Source: Piscinibacter sp943370595
GTDB taxonomy: Bacteria; Pseudomonadota; Gammaproteobacteria; Burkholderiales; Burkholderiaceae_C
DNA length: 64,000 nucleotides
Assembly (NCBI GenBank): GCA_943370595.1
Contig: CALRRO020000012.1
Coordinates: forward strand, 132,756-196,755
Direction: 5' to 3'
Numbering within the stretch: the stretch's first letter is position 1; every line of letters begins with the position of its first letter. The notes beneath the pieces are model-generated. The model was given only the letters and a program-made list of their open reading frames with translations. It searched no databases and was not told the DNA's origin. The position numbers and the translations under genes were made by a program. Positions 6,823 through 14,684 of this stretch are shown one piece after another.

Positions 6823-6842
6823 ACCTGTAAGAGCTGACAGTT
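6823..6842 (+). promoter_or_regulatory. lux-box-like operator upstream of peptide gene
   Basis: ACCTGTAAGAGCTGACAGTT matches 15 of 20 positions of the classical lux box ACCTGTAGGATCGTACAGGT, with intact ACCTGT and the CTG-N10-CAG core. A -10-like TGAAAT at 6864-6869 places the centre of the box near -43 from the implied start, the class II activation geometry of LuxR proteins. The peptide start codon is 79 nt downstream. Confidence 0.7.
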
Positions 6843-6920
6843 ACGCCTGCCGCATTGGGCTGCTGAAATCAATCCCGCGCATCGATGGAATGCGCGAACG
6901 AATCAGCACAGGAGCCCTCG

Positions 6921-7085
6921 ATGCAAACCCAAAAGCGCACGCCTTCGAACACCGCCCCGGTCGCCAAGGCGGCCTCCCCGCTGACGATCAAGCCGAACGC
7001 ACCGCGCAGCAAGCCGGTGGAGATCGACGCCCAGACGCTGCGTCACGTGGCCGGCGGCACCGAAGGCCCCAAGAAGTACTGGTGA
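6921..7085 (+). CDS. double-glycine leader peptide precursor, predicted 8-residue product
   Basis: A 54-residue peptide. The leader is Lys/Pro/Ala-rich and ends with IDAQTLRHVAGG; hydrophobic residues at -12 (I), -7 (L) and -4 (V) before G45-G46 match double-glycine leaders cut by C39 peptidases. The remaining product would be TEGPKKYW, cationic and aromatic and far shorter than usual microcins. AGGAG six bases before ATG 6921 fixes the start; a longer in-frame start at 6885 has no such site. The next two genes encode an HlyD-type adaptor and a C39-peptidase exporter. I infer an exported signalling peptide or very small microcin; there is no obvious modification enzyme or immunity gene. Confidence 0.8.
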   Translation: MQTQKRTPSNTAPVAKAASPLTIKPNAPRSKPVEIDAQTLRHVAGGTEGPKKYW

Positions 7086-7090
7086 ACCCG

Positions 7091-7107
7091 GCCCGCACCC
7101 TGCGGGC
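7091..7107 (+). other. GC-only hairpin between peptide and exporter genes
   Basis: GCCCGC-ACCCT-GCGGGC, a perfect 6-bp stem, begins 6 nt after the peptide stop codon and has no T tract. Such a structure could protect the 3' end of a processed peptide mRNA and so raise peptide over exporter expression; that role is inference. Confidence 0.5.
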
Positions 7108-7125
7108 GGCCGGCAGTGCTTCGCC

Positions 7126-8370
7126 ATGAGCGGCCTGTTCCGTCCCGAAGTCATCGAGAGCCGCCAGCGGCAGTGGCTGGGCAGCATCCAGTTGCTGCGG
7201 CCGCTGTCTCTGCACGTTCTCACCGCGCTGGCGCTCGGCGCCGTCGTGGTCGTCGCGTGCTACCTCTGGTTCGGCGAGTACACGCGCAAGGCGCGTGTCA
7301 CCGGCGTGCTGGCCCCAGAGCGCGGCCTGATCCGGCTCGTGGCGCCGCAGCGTGGCACCGTGCTCGAGAGCCGCGTGGCCGAGGGCGTGACAGTGCGTCG
7401 GGGCGACGTGCTCTACGTGCTGTCGCTGGATGCGGCCGACGTGTCCGGGAACATCCGCGAAACGCTGAGCGCGCGCGAGCGCAGCCTGCGTGGTGCCGCC
7501 CAGCAGCAGGCCGATCTGGAGCGCGAGCGGGTGGCGGCGGTCGACCGCCAGATCGACACCTCGGCCCATGAACTGGCGCAGATCGACGCCGAGGCGCGCT
7601 TGCACGAGCAGCGCCTGGCGCTAGCGCAGCAGGCGTTGACGCGGCTCGAATCGTTGCGTGCCGACAACTTCATCTCCTCCGCGCAGGTGCAGGCCAAGCA
7701 TGAAGAGCTGCTCGGCCTGCGCGCTCAGGCCCAGGCGCTGCAGCGCCAGCGGTCGGCGCAGCAGCGCGAGATCGAGCAGCTCAAGGCGCGGCGCCGCGAG
7801 CTGCCGCTGCAGACCCAGGTGGTGCAGGGCGAGCTCGAGCGCGACCTGGCCGAGATCGCCCAGCTGCAGGCCGAGAACAGCTCGCGCCAGCGCATCGAGA
7901 TCCGTGCGCCGCAGGACGGCGTGGTCACCGGCGTCGTGGCCCAGCCGGGGCAGTCGGTGAGCGAGAGCGTCGCGCTGGCCAGCCTGCTGCCGGCGGGCGC
8001 CAAGCTGCAGGCGCACCTGTTCGCCCCGTCCAGTGCCGTCGGTTTCGTGCGGCCAGACCAGGCCGTGCTGCTGCGCTACCAGGCCTTCCCGTACCAGAAG
8101 TTCGGCCTGCAGGCCGGGCAGGTCGCGCAGGTGGCGCGCTCGCCGCTGCAGGCCAGTGAACTCGCCGGCGTCTCGCTGCCGAAGTCGGCCGGCGAGGGCG
8201 AACCGCTGTACCGCATCACCGTCACGCTCGACCGCCAGGCGGTGGCCGCCTATGGCCGCGACCAGGCCCTGGCGCCCGGCATGCAGCTCGAGGCCGATGT
8301 GCTGCTCGACCGCCGCCGCTTGATCGAGTGGCTGTTCGAGCCGCTGTTCGGCCTGGCGCAGCGCGTCTGA
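7126..8370 (+). CDS. HlyD-family membrane fusion protein of peptide exporter
   Basis: A 414-residue periplasmic adaptor for a type I peptide exporter (CvaA/RaxA-like). One membrane segment (about 26-46: LHVLTALALGAVVVVACYLW) is followed by a lipoyl half-motif (VLAPERGLIRLVAPQRGTV), a long heptad-rich coiled-coil hairpin (about 105-250) and the second lipoyl half (RIEIRAPQDGVVTGVVAQPG). The YQAFPYQKFGLQAGQV motif near residue 325 is typical of adaptors paired with C39-peptidase exporters. It should link the inner-membrane exporter to a TolC-like outer-membrane protein, which is not encoded nearby. It begins 40 nt after the peptide gene and ends 4 nt before the exporter. Confidence 0.9.
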   Translation: MSGLFRPEVIESRQRQWLGSIQLLRPLSLHVLTALALGAVVVVACYLWFGEYTRKARVTGVLAPERGLIRLVAPQRGTVLESRVAEGVTVRRGDVLYVLSLDAADVSGNIRETLSARERSLRGAAQQQADLERERVAAVDRQIDTSAHELAQIDAEARLHEQRLALAQQALTRLESLRADNFISSAQVQAKHEELLGLRAQAQALQRQRSAQQREIEQLKARRRELPLQTQVVQGELERDLAEIAQLQAENSSRQRIEIRAPQDGVVTGVVAQPGQSVSESVALASLLPAGAKLQAHLFAPSSAVGFVRPDQAVLLRYQAFPYQKFGLQAGQVAQVARSPLQASELAGVSLPKSAGEGEPLYRITVTLDRQAVAAYGRDQALAPGMQLEADVLLDRRRLIEWLFEPLFGLAQRV

Positions 8371-8374
8371 CGCC

Positions 8375-10504
8375 ATGACCGGTGCCTTGCCATTCGGCCT
8401 CGGTGGCGATCGACTGCCGATGATCCTGCAGACCGAGGCCGCGGAATGCGGGCTGGCCTGCCTGGCGATGGTGGCCTCGCACCACGGCATGCAGACCGAT
8501 CTTCAGGTGCTTCGGCAGCGGTTCTCGCTGTCGCTGAAGGGCGCCACCATGGTCGACATGGTGCGCATGGCCGGCCAGATGCACCTGCATGCGCGGCCGC
8601 TGCGTGCCGAGATGGAACACCTCGACCAGCTCGCCGTGCCCTGCGTGCTGCACTGGGACCTGAACCACTTCGTCGTGCTGAAGGAAGTGCGGCGCGGCCA
8701 GGCGGTCATCCACGACCCGGCGCGCGGCATGCGGCGCATGCCGCTGGCCGAGGTGTCGCGCCACTTCACTGGCGTCGTGCTCGAGCTGGCGCCGCAGGCC
8801 GACTTCCAGCCGGTGCGCGAGCGCCAGCCGCTGAGCCTGCGCCAGCTGCTCGGCCGCGTCACCGGGCTGAAGCGCTCGCTGCTGCAGATCTTCGCGCTGG
8901 CGCTCGCGCTCGAAGCCTTCGTGCTGCTCACGCCCTTCTTCATGCAGTGGGTGGTCGACGGCGTGCTGGTCAGCGCCGACCGTGACCTGCTGGTGACGCT
9001 GGGCATCGGCTTCGCGCTGCTGGTGCTGCTGCAGGTCGCCACCGGGGCGGCGCGATCCTGGGCGGTGCTGCACCTGTCGAGCACGCTGAACCTGCAATGG
9101 CTCAACAACGTCTTCGCCCACTTGATGCGCCTGCCGGTGGACTGGTTCGAGAAGCGCCACACCGGCGACGTGCTGTCGCGCTTCGGCGCGGTGCAGGAGA
9201 TCCAGAAGACACTGACCACCAGCTTCATCGAAGTGGTCCTCGACGGCACGCTGGTGATCGTCACGCTGACGATGATGTTCATCTACAGCCCGACGCTGAG
9301 CGCGATCGCACTGGGCTGCGTGGCCGTCTATGCGCTGCTGCGCTGGGCTTTCTTCCGCCCGCTGCGCGATGCCACCGAAGAGGCCATCGTGCACGACGCC
9401 AAGCGCGCCAGCCACTTCCTCGAGTCGCTGCGTGGCGTGCAGGCCATCAAGCTGGCCAATCGCCAGGAAGATCGACAGGCGCGCTTCATGAACCTCGTGG
9501 TCGACGCGATGAATGCCGACCTGTCCACGCGCAAGCTCGAACTGGTGTTCGGTGTCCTGCACAAGCTGGTGTTCGGGCTCGAGCGCGTGGCGGTGATCTG
9601 GGTCGGCGCGCTGCTGGTGATGGACCAGCGCTTCTCAGTCGGCATGCTGTTCGCGTTCTTCGCCTACAAGGAGCAGTTCGCGCTGCGCATCAGCGGCCTG
9701 ATCGACAAGGTGGTCGAGCTGAAGATGCTGCGCCTGCAGGGCGAGCGCCTGGCCGACATCGTGTTGACCGCCCCGGAGGCGCAGGCCGAGACGGCCGCGT
9801 CGCGCGTCGAGCCTGCGGCGCGTCTGGAGTTGCGCGACGTCCGCTTCGCCTACGCCGATGGCGAACCTCCGGTGATCGACGGTCTGGACCTGGCCATCGA
9901 GCCCGGCGAGTCGGTGGCCATCGTCGGCCCGTCCGGCTGCGGCAAGACGACGCTCCTCAAGCTGATGCTGGGCATTCACGCGCCGCAGTCCGGCGAGGTG
10001 GTGGTGGGCGGCGTGCCGCTGCGCCACCTGGGCCTGCGCGCTTGGCGCGAGATGATCGCTACCGTGATGCAGGACGACCAGCTGTTCGCTGGGTCGATCG
10101 CCGACAACATCGCCTTCTTCGATGCCCGTTCCGACACGGCCTGGATCGAGCAGTGCGCACGCTTCGCTGCGGTGCACGACGAGATCGAGGCCATGCCGAT
10201 GGGCTACCACACGCTGATCGGCGACATGGGCGCGAGCATCTCCGGCGGCCAGAAGCAGCGCATCCTGCTGGCGCGCGCGTTGTACCGGCGGCCGAAGATC
10301 CTCTTCCTCGACGAGGCGACCAGCGCGCTGGACGTCGACCGCGAGCGCCAGGTCAACCAGGCGATCCGCCAGCTCGAGATCACCCGCGTCGTGGTGGCGC
10401 ACCGGCCGGAGACCATTGCCGCGGCCTCGCGCGTGGTCGTGCTGGCCAACGGCCGCGTCGCGCAGGACCTGCGCAGCGTGCCGCCGCAATCCCAGCAGCG
10501 CTGA
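8375..10504 (+). CDS. C39-peptidase ABC peptide exporter (CvaB/RaxB-like)
   Basis: 709 residues in three parts. (1) Peptidase C39 domain, about 1-140: catalytic C25 in TEAAECGLACLAM, H98 in DLNHFVVLK and D114 in IHDPARG are all present, so it should cut after double-glycine leaders. (2) Transmembrane domain, about 160-440. (3) ATPase, about 480-700: Walker A GPSGCGKTTLLK, signature ISGGQKQRILLARAL, Walker B ILFLDEATSALD, and a switch His in VVAHRPET. It would process and export the peptide encoded at 6921-7085. The full catalytic triad distinguishes it from the degenerate C39-like domains of RTX toxin exporters. It lies 4 nt after the adaptor gene. Confidence 0.94.
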   Translation: MTGALPFGLGGDRLPMILQTEAAECGLACLAMVASHHGMQTDLQVLRQRFSLSLKGATMVDMVRMAGQMHLHARPLRAEMEHLDQLAVPCVLHWDLNHFVVLKEVRRGQAVIHDPARGMRRMPLAEVSRHFTGVVLELAPQADFQPVRERQPLSLRQLLGRVTGLKRSLLQIFALALALEAFVLLTPFFMQWVVDGVLVSADRDLLVTLGIGFALLVLLQVATGAARSWAVLHLSSTLNLQWLNNVFAHLMRLPVDWFEKRHTGDVLSRFGAVQEIQKTLTTSFIEVVLDGTLVIVTLTMMFIYSPTLSAIALGCVAVYALLRWAFFRPLRDATEEAIVHDAKRASHFLESLRGVQAIKLANRQEDRQARFMNLVVDAMNADLSTRKLELVFGVLHKLVFGLERVAVIWVGALLVMDQRFSVGMLFAFFAYKEQFALRISGLIDKVVELKMLRLQGERLADIVLTAPEAQAETAASRVEPAARLELRDVRFAYADGEPPVIDGLDLAIEPGESVAIVGPSGCGKTTLLKLMLGIHAPQSGEVVVGGVPLRHLGLRAWREMIATVMQDDQLFAGSIADNIAFFDARSDTAWIEQCARFAAVHDEIEAMPMGYHTLIGDMGASISGGQKQRILLARALYRRPKILFLDEATSALDVDRERQVNQAIRQLEITRVVVAHRPETIAAASRVVVLANGRVAQDLRSVPPQSQQR

Positions 10505-10522
10505 GGGCTGACGCCCGCGCCG

Positions 10523-10528
10523 TAGACT
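10523..10528 (+). promoter_or_regulatory. -10-like hexamer, leaderless tsaD
   Basis: TAGACT is followed by CGGCGC and then the tsaD ATG. A -10 element 6 nt before the start codon would put the transcription start on the ATG itself. No Shine-Dalgarno is visible. The same arrangement precedes aroC. Confidence 0.5.
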
Positions 10529-10534
10529 CGGCGC

Positions 10535-11581
10535 ATGAACGTTCTCGGCATCGAATCGTCCTGCGACGAGACCGGCGTGGCGCTGGTCCGGATCGACGGC
10601 GAGGGCACACCGGCGCTGCGCGCCCATGCGCTGCACACCCAGATCGACATGCACCAGGCCTATGGCGGCGTGGTGCCCGAGCTCGCCTCGCGCGACCACA
10701 TCCGCCGTGTCGTGCCGCTGGTGCGGCAGGTGATGGCCGAGGCCGGCGGCACGCTGGCCGACGTCGACGTGGTGGCCTACACGCAGGGGCCCGGGCTGGC
10801 CGGCGCGCTGCTGGTCGGCGCCGGCGTGGCCTGTGCGCTGGCCGCTTCGCTGGGCAAGCCGACGCTGCCCATCCACCACCTCGAAGGGCACCTGCTGTCG
10901 CCCTTCCTGTCGGCCGACCCGCCGCAGTTCCCCTTCGTTGCGCTGCTGGTGTCCGGAGGGCACACGCAGCTGATGCGCGTCGACGGTGTGGCCCGCTACG
11001 AACTGCTCGGCGAGACCATCGACGACGCGGCCGGTGAGGCCTTCGACAAGTCGGCCAAGCTGATGGGCCTGGGCTACCCCGGTGGGCCGGCGCTGGCGCG
11101 GCTGGCCGAGTTCGGCGATCCGTCGACCTTCGATCTGCCGCGGCCACTGCTGCACAGCGGCAACCTCGACTTCTCCTTCGCCGGGCTGAAGACGGCGGTG
11201 CGCATCAAGCTCGGCAAGCTGGGTGCCGATGTCTGCCAGCAGGATCTGGCGCACCTGGCCGCCTCCACGCAGCAGGCGATCGTCGAGGTGCTGGTGCGCA
11301 AATCCATGAACGCGCTGCGCGAGACCGCGCTGAACCGTCTGGTGGTGGCCGGCGGTGTCGGCGCCAATGCCTCGCTGCGCCGGCAACTGAACGAGGCCTG
11401 TGGCAAGCGAGGCGTGCGCGTGCACTACCCGGAGCTGGCGCTATGCACCGACAACGGCGCGATGATCGCGCTGGCCGCGGCGCTACGCCTGCAAAGCGGT
11501 GCGCAGGTCGCATCGGCCGACTACGCATTCAGCGTCCGGCCGCGCTGGCCGTTGGCCGACGTGGTCCGGGCCGCCGCCTAG
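10535..11581 (+). CDS. tsaD: tRNA N6-threonylcarbamoyladenosine transferase subunit
   Basis: 348 residues of the Kae1/TsaD family. It transfers the threonylcarbamoyl group to A37 of ANN-decoding tRNAs together with TsaB, TsaE and TsaC. The metal-binding HxxxH is H115/H119 in HHLEGH and the C-terminal ligand aspartate is D306 in TDNGAMIA. The N-terminal ASKHA motif is IESSCDETGVALV. The length and start match the family. It stands alone 30 nt after the exporter gene, with its own -10-like element, so it is probably transcribed independently. Confidence 0.97.
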   Translation: MNVLGIESSCDETGVALVRIDGEGTPALRAHALHTQIDMHQAYGGVVPELASRDHIRRVVPLVRQVMAEAGGTLADVDVVAYTQGPGLAGALLVGAGVACALAASLGKPTLPIHHLEGHLLSPFLSADPPQFPFVALLVSGGHTQLMRVDGVARYELLGETIDDAAGEAFDKSAKLMGLGYPGGPALARLAEFGDPSTFDLPRPLLHSGNLDFSFAGLKTAVRIKLGKLGADVCQQDLAHLAASTQQAIVEVLVRKSMNALRETALNRLVVAGGVGANASLRRQLNEACGKRGVRVHYPELALCTDNGAMIALAAALRLQSGAQVASADYAFSVRPRWPLADVVRAAA

Positions 11582-11584
11582 AAT
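11579..11584 (+). promoter_or_regulatory. possible -10 element of the binding-protein gene
   Basis: TAGAAT overlaps the tsaD stop codon. It would give a 5' leader of about 40 nt for the gene at 11632. No clear -35 was seen. Confidence 0.35.
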
Positions 11585-11631
11585 CCGCGGCCCTTCACAG
11601 GACCTCGGCGCCGCGGCGCCGCTTCGCCTCG

Positions 11632-12912
11632 ATGATCCGACGCCTTCCACTCGTTGCCGGCCTGCTTGGCGCGGCGCTGACCTGTCTGTCGGCACTGCCT
11701 GCGCGTGCTGCCGCTGAGCCGATCCCGATCGCGCTGGTCGAAGGGCTGTCGGGCCCCTTCGCCAATGCCGGCGAGGCGGTGTACAGAAACCTGCTGCTCG
11801 CGGTCGAGCGGGTGAACGCCCGCGGCGGTGTGAAGCTGCCTGGCGGTGCACGGCCGCTCGAACTGCAGCGCTACGACGGCAAGGGCGGCACCGAGGAGTC
11901 GCTGGCCATGCTGCGCGCCGCGCTGGACCGTCGCGTGGCTTTCGTCACCCAGGGCAACAGCTCGGCAGTGGCTGCTGCGCTGGTGGAGGCACTGAACAAG
12001 CACAACCAGCGGTCGCCCGATGCACGCGCACTGCTGCTCAACTACTCGGCCGTCGATCCGGCGCTGACCAACGAGAAGTGCAGCTTCTGGCACTTCCGCT
12101 TCGATGCCCACGCCGACATGCGCCTGGCCGCACTGGTCGAGGTGCTGCGCGACGACGCGGCGGTGAAGAAGGTCTACCTGATCGGCCAGGACTACAGCTT
12201 CGGCCAGCACGTGGTGCGCGCCGCACGCACGCGCATCGCGGCGACCCGGCCCGACGTCGAGTTCGTCGGCGAGGAACTGCACCCGATCGGCCGCGTGAAG
12301 GACTTCCTGCCCTATGCGATGAAGATCAAGGCCAGCGGCGCGCAGGCGGTGCTGACCGGCAACTGGGGCAACGACCTGACGCTGCTGGTCAAGGCCATGC
12401 GCGAGGTCGGTGTCGACGCGCGCATCTACAGCTTCTACGGCAACGCGCTGGGCGCGCCGGCGGCGATCGGCGAGGCCGGCGTGGGCCGTGTGCTGGCGGT
12501 GGCCGAATGGCATCCGAACGTCGACACGGCGGCATCGCGCGACTTCCACGCCGCCTTCCGCGCGCGCTTCCCGAAGCCCGAGGAGGACTACCAGCATGCA
12601 CGCATGCAGGTGATGGTCGAGATGCTCGTCGCCGCCATCGAGCGCGCCGGCAGCACCGAGGCCACCGCCGTGGCGCGCGCCCTCGAAGGGCTGCGCTACG
12701 ACGGCCGCACGCTCGGCGGTCTGCACACCGGTACCATGCGAGCGGCCGACCACCAGTTCATGCAGCCGCTGCTGGTCAGCGTGATGGACAAGGTCGGCGC
12801 GCCGGGCGTGCGGGTCGACAACGAAGGCTCGGGCTATGGTTTCCGCACGCTGCGTGCCTTCGACGCCCGCCAGACCGAACAACCTCACACCTGCACGATG
12901 GAGCGTCCATGA
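11632..12912 (+). CDS. LivK-type periplasmic substrate-binding protein
   Basis: 426 residues. A signal peptide (MIRRLPLVAGLLGAALTCLS, cleavage near LPARA-A) is followed by a type I periplasmic binding fold: IPIALVEGLSGPFANAGEAVYRNLL, then VYLIGQDYSFGQHVVRAA and GAQAVLTGNWGNDLTLL (each given here as a landmark). The family covers branched-chain amino acid and amide binding proteins. No permease or ATPase genes are adjacent, so the partner transporter is elsewhere or the protein has a sensory role. It overlaps the next gene by 4 nt (ATGA), so the two are translationally coupled. The start at 11632 is chosen for the signal peptide. Confidence 0.85.
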   Translation: MIRRLPLVAGLLGAALTCLSALPARAAAEPIPIALVEGLSGPFANAGEAVYRNLLLAVERVNARGGVKLPGGARPLELQRYDGKGGTEESLAMLRAALDRRVAFVTQGNSSAVAAALVEALNKHNQRSPDARALLLNYSAVDPALTNEKCSFWHFRFDAHADMRLAALVEVLRDDAAVKKVYLIGQDYSFGQHVVRAARTRIAATRPDVEFVGEELHPIGRVKDFLPYAMKIKASGAQAVLTGNWGNDLTLLVKAMREVGVDARIYSFYGNALGAPAAIGEAGVGRVLAVAEWHPNVDTAASRDFHAAFRARFPKPEEDYQHARMQVMVEMLVAAIERAGSTEATAVARALEGLRYDGRTLGGLHTGTMRAADHQFMQPLLVSVMDKVGAPGVRVDNEGSGYGFRTLRAFDARQTEQPHTCTMERP

Positions 12913-14060
12913 GATCGGTGATTGCGGAACTGCCCGGCTCGAAGATCCGCGAGGTGGCCAACGCCGGCCTCGGCCGCAGCGACGTGCTGGCCTTCTGGTT
13001 CGGCGAAAGCGACGAGGTCACGCCCGGCTTCGTGCGCGAGGCGGCGCAACAGTCGATTGCCGCCGGCGAGACCTTCTATTCGCACAACCTCGGCCTGCCG
13101 GAACTGCGCGAGGCGCTGGCGCGGTACACGAGTGCGCTGCACGCGCCTGTGGGAACGGAGCGCATCGCGGTGACGTCCTCGGGCGTCAACGCGTTGATGC
13201 TGGCCATGCAGGCGCTGGCCGGTGCCGGCGACGAAGTGGTGGCGGTGGTGCCGGTCTGGCCCAACCTGACGGCGCAGCCGCAGATCCTGGGCGCGAGGGT
13301 CACGCGCGTTCCGCTGAAGGTGGTCGGCGGCGCTTGGCGGCTCGACCTGGACGCTCTGCTGGCCGCCGTCACGCCCAGCACCCGCGTGCTGCTGGTCAAC
13401 GCCCCGAACAACCCGACCGGCTGGACGCTGGAACGCGCCGAGCAGCAGACGCTGCTCGACCACTGCCGCCGCACCGGCACCTGGATCGTTGCCGACGAGG
13501 TCTACGAGCGGGTCTACTTCCGCGACGGCGCCCGCTGTGCACCGAGTTTCCTCGACATTGCCACGTCCGACGACCGGCTCGTCGTGGTGCACAGCTTCTC
13601 CAAGAGTTTCCTGATGACCGGCTGGCGGCTGGGCTGGATCGTCGCGCCGGCGCCGATGGTTGAGGCCCTGGGCAAGCTGATCGAGTTCAACACCTCCTGT
13701 GCGCCGGTGTTCATCCAGCGCGCGGGCGTGGCCGCGCTGGCGGGCGCCGATGACTTCGTGCCCGGGTTGATCGGCCGCCTGAAGACTTGCCGCGACACGC
13801 TGCTGCCCGCGCTGGCGGCGTTGCCGGGTGTGTCGGTCGCGACGCCGGACGGCGGCATGTATGCCTTCTTCCGCGTCGACGGCCAGGACGACTCGCTGGC
13901 CTTCGCCAAGCGCCTGGTGGCCGAGGCCGGCCTCGGCCTGGCGCCGGGCGTGGCCTTCGGTCCGGAGGCCGAAGGCTGGCTGCGCTGGTGCTTTGCGTCA
14001 CGCGACCCGGCGCGGCTCACCGAGGGGGTGGGCCGGCTGGCCCGGGCGCTCGGGCTATAA
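12909..14060 (+). CDS. pyridoxal-phosphate aminotransferase, class I/II
   Basis: 383 residues with the fold-type I aminotransferase pattern: APNNPTGWTL, the VADEVYERVYF segment, the Schiff-base lysine K232 in HSFSKSFLMTGWRLGW, and a C-terminal Arg region (WLRWCFASRD). The closest class from memory is aspartate/aromatic-type aminotransferases; the substrate is unknown. Its start overlaps the stop of the binding-protein gene, suggesting that the two act on the same amino acid or keto acid. The frame is open far upstream, but MRSVIAELPGSKI is the family-like start. Confidence 0.88.
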   Translation: MRSVIAELPGSKIREVANAGLGRSDVLAFWFGESDEVTPGFVREAAQQSIAAGETFYSHNLGLPELREALARYTSALHAPVGTERIAVTSSGVNALMLAMQALAGAGDEVVAVVPVWPNLTAQPQILGARVTRVPLKVVGGAWRLDLDALLAAVTPSTRVLLVNAPNNPTGWTLERAEQQTLLDHCRRTGTWIVADEVYERVYFRDGARCAPSFLDIATSDDRLVVVHSFSKSFLMTGWRLGWIVAPAPMVEALGKLIEFNTSCAPVFIQRAGVAALAGADDFVPGLIGRLKTCRDTLLPALAALPGVSVATPDGGMYAFFRVDGQDDSLAFAKRLVAEAGLGLAPGVAFGPEAEGWLRWCFASRDPARLTEGVGRLARALGL

Positions 14061-14061
14061 T
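14056..14061 (+). promoter_or_regulatory. -10 element of rpsO promoter
   Basis: A perfect TATAAT overlaps the TAA stop of the aminotransferase gene. It gives an rpsO leader of about 145 nt. No good -35 is seen 17 nt upstream. Confidence 0.5.
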
Positions 14062-14110
14062 CTTCGGGTTTTGCGGCCCAAGGCGGCTGCAAGGCAGGCA
14101 CGGCACCGGT

Positions 14111-14140
14111 CGGTTTCACCGGTGACCGCAAGTGAAACCG
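14111..14140 (+). promoter_or_regulatory. rpsO leader hairpin, possible S15 autoregulatory RNA
   Basis: CGGTTTCAC (14111-14119) pairs perfectly with GTGAAACCG (14132-14140); an inner CGG/CCG pair may extend the stem. S15 represses its own mRNA through structured leaders in several bacterial groups, with structures that differ between groups. The assignment is from position and structure only. Confidence 0.45.
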
Positions 14141-14214
14141 GAAACCGTGGCAGGTCGCACCCGACTCTCAGCAGGGGTGCCGAAGCTCGGTTTCATGAAC
14201 AGGAAACGAGCACC

Positions 14215-14478
14215 ATGACCGCCATCAACAAGGCCGAGATCGTCAAGGCCAACGCCCGCGGCGCCAACGACACCGGCTCCCCCGAAGTGCAAGTTGCGCT
14301 GCTGACCGCGCGCATCAATGAACTGACCCCGCACTTCAAGACCCACGCCAAGGACCACCACGGTCGCCGCGGCCTGCTCAAGCTGGTGAACCAGCGCAAG
14401 AGCCTGCTGGCCTACCTGAAGGACCGCGACGCGGACCGCTACACCGCGCTGATCGCCAAGCTGGGCCTGCGCAAGTAA
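14215..14478 (+). CDS. rpsO: 30S ribosomal protein S15
   Basis: 87 residues matching S15 along its length: NDTGSPEVQVALLTARINEL, the HAKDHHGRRGLLKLVNQRK segment that binds 16S rRNA helix 22, and the C-terminal DRYTALIAKLGLRK. It starts at ATG 14215, after AGGAAACGAG. S15 is a primary binder that nucleates the 30S platform. It lies before pnp as in most proteobacteria, separated by a terminator and a structured pnp leader. Confidence 0.98.
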   Translation: MTAINKAEIVKANARGANDTGSPEVQVALLTARINELTPHFKTHAKDHHGRRGLLKLVNQRKSLLAYLKDRDADRYTALIAKLGLRK

Positions 14479-14494
14479 GCACACGATGAGATCG

Positions 14495-14535
14495 AAGAGC
14501 CTGTCTGGACCTGCCAGCACAGGCTCTTTGCGTTT
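14495..14535 (+). terminator. rpsO terminator
   Basis: AAGAGCCTGT (14495-14504) pairs with ACAGGCTCTT (14519-14528), with CTGG/CCAG continuing the stem inside. TTTGCGTTT follows. The tract is imperfect, so some readthrough into pnp is likely. Confidence 0.8.
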
Positions 14536-14562
14536 GGAGTCGGGCCACCACCGATGACGATG

Positions 14563-14607
14563 TGTCATTCCAGGGACGTTTCGCAGGCGAACGCCGCTGG
14601 AATGGCA
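14563..14607 (+). promoter_or_regulatory. pnp leader hairpin, likely RNase III site
   Basis: An 11-bp outer stem (14563-14573 with 14597-14607, one G-U) encloses an inner CGTT..CG/CGAACG stem. In enterobacteria a long pnp leader hairpin is cut by RNase III to start PNPase autoregulation; this structure is in the equivalent place. The mechanism here is inferred. Confidence 0.6.
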
Positions 14608-14684
14608 TCGCGCCAGGTTGCCGCAGCTCCGGGGACAAGGGCGACACCCCACGAGTCGCCGAACACCAGGATTTGGAGAACCCA

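Noticed and set aside
6797..7129. 110-codon frame overlapping the peptide gene
   Set aside because: Different frame without ribosome site; the 54-residue GG precursor has AGGAG, a leader motif and matching exporter genes.
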